From Paracoccaceae bacterium (lineage in GTDB: Bacteria > Pseudomonadota > Alphaproteobacteria > Rhodobacterales > Rhodobacteraceae), in assembly GCA_030065075.1 (NCBI GenBank), contig JASJDQ010000008.1:1-37131 (forward strand): a stretch of 37,131 nt of DNA. The letters are read 5' to 3'. The translations under genes and the position numbers were made by a program. Of this stretch, positions 32,093 through 37,131 are shown piece after piece. Every line of letters starts with the position of its first letter. Within the stretch, counting starts at the first letter, position 1. Under the pieces are notes generated by a model. That model saw nothing but the letters and a program-made list of their open reading frames with translations, was not told the DNA's origin and did not search any database.

Positions 32093-32653
32093 ATGAAAGC
32101 AACATACGCGACCCTGGCGCTTCTATCGTCAATGGTGTTGGCCGCTTGTGCACCAAGCGGCCTTCAGCCGTTGGAGGGCGGCGCGCTGGCGCCTACCGGC
32201 ACGGACGCAAGTGCAAAGTCCGTCGACGGTCTGACTGTCGGACACCGCTTGATGGCGGCCGGCGAGTATGAACTGGCGCTCGACGCCTATTATCGGGCTG
32301 TTTCCGAACAAGGCGTCAACGTCGATGTTCTTTCTGCAATCGGCTCGGCCAACCTGCAGCTTGGTCGACTGAACCAGGCCGAACAGATGCTGCGCCGTGC
32401 CACAGAGTATGATGAGACCTTTCCACCGGCCTGGAACAACCTGGGCGTCGTTCTGATGGAGCAAGGAAAATACGGCGAGGCCAGCCGCGTTTTCAGGCTG
32501 GCCTTTGCCCTCGACAGCGGGCAAAGCCAGGAAATTCGCGAAAACCTGCGCTTGTCCCTCGCAAAGATGGAAAATCCAACCTATGATGCGCCCGAGGACT
32601 TCCGCCTGGTGCGTCGGGGCCCCGGTGTTTACCGGATACTCGAAACACCCTAA
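32093..32653 (+). CDS. tadD: TPR lipoprotein, TadD-like (first)
   Basis: 186 residues. The signal ends in a lipobox VLAAC (Cys about 18). About three tetratricopeptide repeats follow, visible as AAGEYELALDAYYRAVSE, LGRLNQAEQMLRRATEYD and QGKYGEASRVFRLAFALD. TadD is a lipoprotein needed for secretin assembly or pilus function in other tad systems. The ATG at 32093 follows AGGGGCAA. The gene is in the same transcript as tadC. Confidence 0.85.
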   Translation: MKATYATLALLSSMVLAACAPSGLQPLEGGALAPTGTDASAKSVDGLTVGHRLMAAGEYELALDAYYRAVSEQGVNVDVLSAIGSANLQLGRLNQAEQMLRRATEYDETFPPAWNNLGVVLMEQGKYGEASRVFRLAFALDSGQSQEIRENLRLSLAKMENPTYDAPEDFRLVRRGPGVYRILETP

Positions 32654-32707
32654 GATCCCGGAAAAATCGGGACAGACAGGGCGAACAGAGCAGTAAGGGA
32701 CGAAGAT

Positions 32708-33571
32708 ATGCAACGTGCAGGACTTCTAACCATTTGTATTGGAAGCGCTTTTTTTCTAGCCGCCTGCAACTCGGGTGGCGGGCTTTCCGACAGGGAAACC
32801 GAGGAAGCGCTGAAAGACGTCAATGTCATCGACGAGACGAACCTGAACGAGGTGATGCTCTCGGCGGCGGACCCGAACGAAGCGGTCTCCTATTTCGAAC
32901 GCACAATCGCCCAGAACCCGAACCGGATCGACCTGCGCCGGGGCTTGGCCAAGTCGCTCGTGCGCGCAAAAAAGCCAACAGCCGCCGCCCTGGCCTGGAA
33001 GACGGTCGTCGGCATGCCCGGCGCCACCAACGAGGACCGGGTGGATTACGCCGATGCACTGATCCGGTCGAACGAATGGGACGAGGCGGAAAACCAGCTG
33101 GATGTCATCCCGCCGACTTACGAGACGTTCAAGCGCTATCGGCTCGAAGCCATGGTCGCCGACAGCAACAAGGAGTGGAAGAAGGCCGACAGCTTCTATG
33201 AAGTGGCCATCGGATTGACCACGACGCCGTCGGGCACCCTGAACAACTGGGGCTTTTCGAAGCTGACGCGCGGTGACTACGAAGGGGCCGAAAAGCTCTT
33301 TGCCGAAGCGCTGACCTATGACAGCTCGATGTTCACGGCCAAGAACAACCTCGTTCTGGCCCGCGCCGCGCAGCGGAAATACGACATGCCGGTTGTGCCG
33401 ATGACGCAGATCGAGCGCGCGCAACTCATTCACACAGCGGCCCTTTCGGCCATCAAGCAAGGCGACGTGAACACCGGCAAGGCGCTTTTGGCCGAAGCCA
33501 TCGACACCCATCCTCAGTACTTCGACGCCGCCGTGCGCAGCCTTGAAGCGCTGGAAAACGGCACCGGATAA
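32708..33571 (+). CDS. TPR lipoprotein (second)
   Basis: 287 residues with a lipobox FLAAC (Cys about 20) and several TPR-like repeats, such as DPNEAVSYFERTIAQNPNRI, KKPTAAALAWKTVVG and TRGDYEGAEKLFAEALTYDS. It resembles TadD-type proteins but is longer and differs from the first TPR protein in sequence. It probably also sits at the outer membrane and scaffolds the secretin. A 54-bp gap with a weak 5-bp hairpin (32656-32672) separates it from the first. Two TPR lipoproteins in a row appear common in Rhodobacteraceae tad loci, as far as I recall. Confidence 0.85.
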   Translation: MQRAGLLTICIGSAFFLAACNSGGGLSDRETEEALKDVNVIDETNLNEVMLSAADPNEAVSYFERTIAQNPNRIDLRRGLAKSLVRAKKPTAAALAWKTVVGMPGATNEDRVDYADALIRSNEWDEAENQLDVIPPTYETFKRYRLEAMVADSNKEWKKADSFYEVAIGLTTTPSGTLNNWGFSKLTRGDYEGAEKLFAEALTYDSSMFTAKNNLVLARAAQRKYDMPVVPMTQIERAQLIHTAALSAIKQGDVNTGKALLAEAIDTHPQYFDAAVRSLEALENGTG

Positions 33572-33580
33572 CGCGCACTC

Positions 33581-34072
33581 ATGTCCATCGACTGGACCAC
33601 CGCCGCGTGGTTTCTGCCCTTTGTTCTGCCGATCACGGTCTGGGTCGCCTGGAGCGACATGGCGACCATGAAGATCCCCAACAAGGCCGTCCTGGCGCTG
33701 CTGGCGGTCTTCATCGTCGTCGGATTGGTGGCACTTCCGTTCAACGACTACGTCTGGCGCTATCTGCATTTCGGCGTCGTCATCGTGATCGGCTTCATCA
33801 TGGCATCGGTCGGCATGATGGGCGCGGGCGACGCCAAATACGGGGCCGCCATGGCCCCTTTCATCGCCCTCCAGGATTTGGGCGTTTTCCTTGTCCTGTT
33901 GGGTGCGACAACCATCGCCGCCTTCGCGTTGCACCGAACGGCCCGCCGCTCGGACGCGGTACGGGCGCGGTACCCAAATTGGGAAAGCTGGACGCGACGG
34001 GAATTCCCGATGGGTTTCGCGCTTGCGCCCGCGCTGTTCTTCTATCTTCTGATCGGGCTTCTCAGCGGCTGA
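33581..34072 (+). CDS. cpaA: Tad prepilin peptidase CpaA/TadV
   Basis: 163 residues, the short A24-type peptidase without the N-methylation domain. About five membrane helices are present. The catalytic aspartates are D26 in WSDMATMKIPN and D84 in the GxGD motif GAGDAKYG. It cleaves the pilin leaders after the glycine. It ends the tad operon, and its 3' end overlaps the convergent membrane-protein gene by 11 bases. Confidence 0.94.
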   Translation: MSIDWTTAAWFLPFVLPITVWVAWSDMATMKIPNKAVLALLAVFIVVGLVALPFNDYVWRYLHFGVVIVIGFIMASVGMMGAGDAKYGAAMAPFIALQDLGVFLVLLGATTIAAFALHRTARRSDAVRARYPNWESWTRREFPMGFALAPALFFYLLIGLLSG

Positions 34073-35681
34073 CCGCGAAGAGCGCGTAAAGCTCGTTGTC
34101 GCGCTGAATCGTGAACCGGTAATCCGAGGCTTTCATCTCTTCGACCACGAGCGCGCGCACGCCGTTCACAAAACCGCACTTGGGGATCAGCACATAGTCC
34201 GTTTCCTCGAACCCCGTAAGCCCACCATAATACCAAGGCGCGCTGCCGGGGGCTGGCATGACCGGCGCGAAGAACCAGTATGCGCTCAAAAGGTCTGCCG
34301 CGAACAAACGGCTGCCCTCCGGCAAACCGGCTTTTGTCAGATCCGCGCCAATCGTCTCCAACATCGCGCGACTGCCCGCGCCAAATTCGCATTGCGGGAA
34401 CGTGATGCCCTGAAACTCTGTGACAGGCGCGCGCCCCGCCCGCTCCCGGTACGCCGCCCAAGGCCCCGGTTCCTCGTCCTTGAAGACCTGCGCCGTCGTC
34501 ATATAGGCGCGATCGGCGCGAATGAAGACATCCTGATGGCCATGCGCTTCAGGCAGCATCGGGATGAACCGCGCCTTGTCGAAACTTGCATGCGCCAACG
34601 GTGACGTCGCGATGTTGAAGAACGACGGAAAGAAGATCGCGAAGGCCGCAATGGCGGAAACCGTCATAGCCCGCGACAGGTCGACGCCAAAGATGCCGCC
34701 TGTGCCCGGTTCGGGCCGGAGTGACAGAAGAAAAACGGGCAAAAACAACAACCAAGCCGGATCGTTCCCGAAATTCTGATAAGTGATGTAAAGAAATCCG
34801 GGGATTAGGATCAGGACCGACAGCCCAACCAACGGTGCGGCGATGCGCCGGACCATCAGCACAGTTGCCAAGCCCAAAAGCGTCGCTCCGATAAATGGCG
34901 GACCGGCCACGATCTTGTCGAAGGTCTGGCCCACAAAGGGGCGCACTTCGTTCCCCGCGACATGGCGCAGGTCCGCCAGATAGGCCAGCCAGAAGCCAAG
35001 GCCCTGCGTGACCATCACTAGCAGAGCGACCGCGACCCCGGACACAATGGCCGCGATCACAGCGCGCGGCCCTGACGTACCCAGGAAGGCAAGCACAGCA
35101 ACAGGCAGAAGCACGACGAAATAGGTGATCTTCAGTAGCAAAAGCGCCGCAACAAGAAACCCGACCATCAGACCATCCAGCACGGGCCTTGCCGTTCGAC
35201 CGGGCAGGAAGACAATGGCAAGGACGACGAACGCCATGGCCCAGGCCCAGCGATTGTAATGCATAGAGATGCCGACGCCCGATGTTGCCGTGCCGTAACT
35301 CAGCGCCAGGACAAGACCCAGCGTGATGCACCCGAAATAGATCCCCACACCGCGCGGCATTCGCGTCGAGGCGGCATAAACGACAAATGGCAGTAGCACC
35401 ACGGCAACGCCGATCTGCGCCAGGATCGCCGCCATACCCGCCGAATACCCCGCTTCGATCAGCGCCGCGATGGGCCAGAAAGCCAAGGCCCCAAGCGGCG
35501 TCATGAAGTCGAGGTGCGGAACATCACCCCGCTCCATCCGCGTCAGGATATCCAGAAGGTGAAACGAGTCGCCTTCATGCGTATCCAGATAAAGCCCGCC
35601 CACCAGGAAGGTCACCCCACCATAGAGCGCAACAAACACGGCAAGGATCACGCTTAGAAATAACGGATTAGGCCTGCTCAT
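34062..35681 (-). CDS. Polytopic membrane protein, GT-C glycosyltransferase-like
   Basis: 539 residues: about ten membrane helices over the first 370 residues, then a soluble C-terminal domain of about 170 residues. The first periplasmic loop reads YLDTHEGDSFHLLD followed by GDVPHLDFMTPLGALAFWP. This acidic loop and the G-P-x-D-F-x-x-P-x-G pattern resemble lipid-phosphate-sugar-dependent GT-C enzymes of the PMT/ArnT/GT87 kind. Such enzymes move sugars from polyprenyl-phosphate donors to acceptors at the outer face of the inner membrane. The assignment is by pattern only; O-antigen-ligase-like or unknown membrane proteins remain possible. The gene is monocistronic and convergent with the tad locus. 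Confidence 0.6.
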   Translation of the reverse strand: MSRPNPLFLSVILAVFVALYGGVTFLVGGLYLDTHEGDSFHLLDILTRMERGDVPHLDFMTPLGALAFWPIAALIEAGYSAGMAAILAQIGVAVVLLPFVVYAASTRMPRGVGIYFGCITLGLVLALSYGTATSGVGISMHYNRWAWAMAFVVLAIVFLPGRTARPVLDGLMVGFLVAALLLLKITYFVVLLPVAVLAFLGTSGPRAVIAAIVSGVAVALLVMVTQGLGFWLAYLADLRHVAGNEVRPFVGQTFDKIVAGPPFIGATLLGLATVLMVRRIAAPLVGLSVLILIPGFLYITYQNFGNDPAWLLFLPVFLLSLRPEPGTGGIFGVDLSRAMTVSAIAAFAIFFPSFFNIATSPLAHASFDKARFIPMLPEAHGHQDVFIRADRAYMTTAQVFKDEEPGPWAAYRERAGRAPVTEFQGITFPQCEFGAGSRAMLETIGADLTKAGLPEGSRLFAADLLSAYWFFAPVMPAPGSAPWYYGGLTGFEETDYVLIPKCGFVNGVRALVVEEMKASDYRFTIQRDNELYALFAVSR

Positions 35682-35819
35682 TCCTCATCCTTTTTCCATT
35701 ATTTGGCCACAATAAACCGGCAAGTTGAAGCTCGAACAGGTGTGCCAAGCGTTATTGTTCAAAATCGGGCAACGGCGGGGCGCATCAATAGATTATTTGT
35801 CGAAGGCAGGGTTCAGCCA
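35682..35819. promoter_or_regulatory. Divergent intergenic region GT-C-like / AAA+ ATPase
   Basis: 138 bp between divergent genes, AT-richer than the coding regions (for example CCATTATTTGGCCACAATAAACC near 35697). Promoters for both genes are expected but I cannot single out convincing boxes. Confidence 0.4.
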
Positions 35820-37130
35820 ATGAATATGGAAACCTCGAACGTTATCGCACCACCGGCACCGCGGTCTCTTGATGGGATGAAGCTGCCCATCGTCATGATG
35901 CGCGACATCCTGTTGAAAACCATGTTCCGCATGAACATCGACAGCTGCTCGGAACTGGCCAGGGCGATCTGCTTGCCGATCCCGGTGACGCAGGAACTTA
36001 TCGATCTGGCCCGCGAACAGAAACTTCTGCAAGCGACCGGTACGCTTCATGCGAACTCGGGCGGCGAAATGGGCTTCGAACTGACAGACGCCGGTAAGTC
36101 CCGCGCCCATGACGCGCTGGCCCAGTCCGAATACTACGGCGCCATGCCGGTCCCGCTCGAGGTTTACACAGAACAGGTCAAGCGCCAGTCGATCCGGAAC
36201 ATCCAGGTGACACGCGACCAGCTTCTGGGCGCCATGGGCCACCTGATCCTGCCCGACGAACTGCTGGACCACCTTGGGCCCGCCGTTAGCGCCGGTCGTT
36301 CGTGCCTGATGTATGGCCCCCCGGGCAACGGTAAGTCCTCGATCTCGAACGGTATCCGGGACGCGCTTGGCGACAAGATCTATATTCCGCGCGCCATCGA
36401 ATACTCCGGTCAGGTCATCACCGTCTATGACCCCATCGTGCACACCGCTGCCGAAGTTCTGGAAGACGACCCGAACAGCCTGCGGCGCACGTCGAACCGC
36501 TTCGACACGCGCTATGTCCTTTGCGACCGTCCGACCGTGATCACCGGTGGTGAACTGTCGCTGTCAATGCTGGACCTGGTCTATAACCCGACAGCCCGGA
36601 CCTATCAGGCGCCCTTGCAGCTCAAATCCTCGGGCGGCGTCTTCATCGTGGACGACCTTGGCCGTCAGGAAGAACCGCCGCAGGCGCTGGTCAACCGCTG
36701 GATTGTTCCGCTGGAAGAAAACAAGGACATCCTGGCACTGCAATCGGGTGAAAAGTTCGAAGTGCCGTTTGACACGCTGGTGATCTTCTCGACCAACTTT
36801 CACCCGAACGAAATCTTCGACAAAGCGGCCCTTCGCCGGATCTTCTTTAAGATCAAGATCGATGGCCCTTGCCAGGAGGACTATCTGAAGATCTTCGCCA
36901 TGGTGGCTCGCAAACGCAAGATGCCGCTGGACGAAGACACGCTGGTCTATCTGATCAAGAACAAGTACCCGACGATCGACAACATCTACGCGAACTATCA
37001 GCCGATCTTCCTGATCGACCAGATGATCTCGATCTGCGAGTTCGAAGGCATCCCGTATCAGATGTCGCCGGAACTGATCGACCGCGCCTGGGCGAACATG
37101 TTCGTCAAGGAAGAGAAGATCGTTCACTAA
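35820..37130 (+). CDS. AAA+ ATPase of unknown function next to the tad locus
   Basis: 436 residues, soluble. An N-terminal winged-helix-like region (about 35-95, SCSELARAICLPIPVTQELIDL) precedes the AAA+ core with Walker A GPPGNGKSS (K172), Walker B VFIVDDLGRQ (D278, D279), the sensor-like VIFSTNFHPNEI and an arginine-containing ALRRIFFKIKID. The C-terminus is rich in aromatic residues. The ATG at 35820 is preceded by GGCAGGG; an upstream frame continuation is not conserved in character. I do not recognise a named family. Its place beside the tad genes may be meaningful, but it has its own promoter region and the link is inferred. The stop codon ends one base before the window edge. Confidence 0.85.
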   Translation: MNMETSNVIAPPAPRSLDGMKLPIVMMRDILLKTMFRMNIDSCSELARAICLPIPVTQELIDLAREQKLLQATGTLHANSGGEMGFELTDAGKSRAHDALAQSEYYGAMPVPLEVYTEQVKRQSIRNIQVTRDQLLGAMGHLILPDELLDHLGPAVSAGRSCLMYGPPGNGKSSISNGIRDALGDKIYIPRAIEYSGQVITVYDPIVHTAAEVLEDDPNSLRRTSNRFDTRYVLCDRPTVITGGELSLSMLDLVYNPTARTYQAPLQLKSSGGVFIVDDLGRQEEPPQALVNRWIVPLEENKDILALQSGEKFEVPFDTLVIFSTNFHPNEIFDKAALRRIFFKIKIDGPCQEDYLKIFAMVARKRKMPLDEDTLVYLIKNKYPTIDNIYANYQPIFLIDQMISICEFEGIPYQMSPELIDRAWANMFVKEEKIVH

Positions 37131-37131
37131 C

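Noticed and set aside
1-37131. tRNA, rRNA, CRISPR array, insertion sequence, prophage or riboswitch
   Set aside because: None was recognised on either strand; intergenic gaps are short and lack cloverleaf structures, spaced direct repeats or transposase motifs.

Overview
The window looks like a chromosomal segment of an alphaproteobacterium of the Rhodobacteraceae (Roseobacter group). I infer this from the high G+C content, the aa3 oxidase assembly cluster running into SURF1 and threonine synthase, a DUF1285 protein, a CtrA-like site in front of dprA, and a tad locus with pilins of the GAVTVDW type. No tRNA, rRNA, CRISPR, insertion sequence or prophage is visible. It reads as core chromosome with a few accessory-looking inserts. 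Assignments come from reading motifs and recalling families; no database search was made.

Left part (1-10204), almost all on the minus strand. A MoxR-type ATPase is translationally coupled to a DUF58 protein that runs off the left edge, and a DUF1285 gene diverges from it. The DUF1285 gene converges on a leftward block, and the gap holds two face-to-face copies of an interspersed repeat. The leftward block is a long, tightly packed cytochrome aa3 oxidase unit: ctaC, ctaB, a 59-residue one-helix protein, ctaG, ctaE, a DUF6572-like protein and surf1. It continues into thrC, an M16 zinc peptidase and a GNAT acetyltransferase. Most junctions are 4-base stop/start overlaps.

Middle part (10376-22446), all on the plus strand: tldD with an overlapping GNAT gene; dprA with a CtrA-like box; topA; a lone FAD amine-oxidase-like enzyme; scoA and scoB with an unknown 77-residue gene between them; and a three-gene overlapping operon. 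That operon encodes a flippase-like membrane protein and close relatives of mycobacterial DprE1 and DprE2, the two enzymes that epimerise polyprenyl-phospho-ribose to polyprenyl-phospho-arabinose. It is the most unusual metabolic unit here.

Right part (22443-37131). A lytic transglycosylase on the minus strand is followed by a tad (Flp, type IVc) pilus locus on the plus strand: two tandem pilins, cpaB, cpaC, a small lipoprotein in the place where cpaD is often found, cpaE/tadZ, cpaF/tadA, tadB, tadC, two TPR lipoproteins and a short prepilin peptidase. Internal hairpins and terminators split it into pilins plus cpaB, cpaC plus lipoprotein, and cpaE onwards. A GT-C-like polytopic membrane protein converges on the prepilin peptidase gene, and an AAA+ ATPase of unknown role closes the window. 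The GT-C-like protein is a speculative consumer of the lipid-linked pentose made by the DprE1/DprE2 operon.
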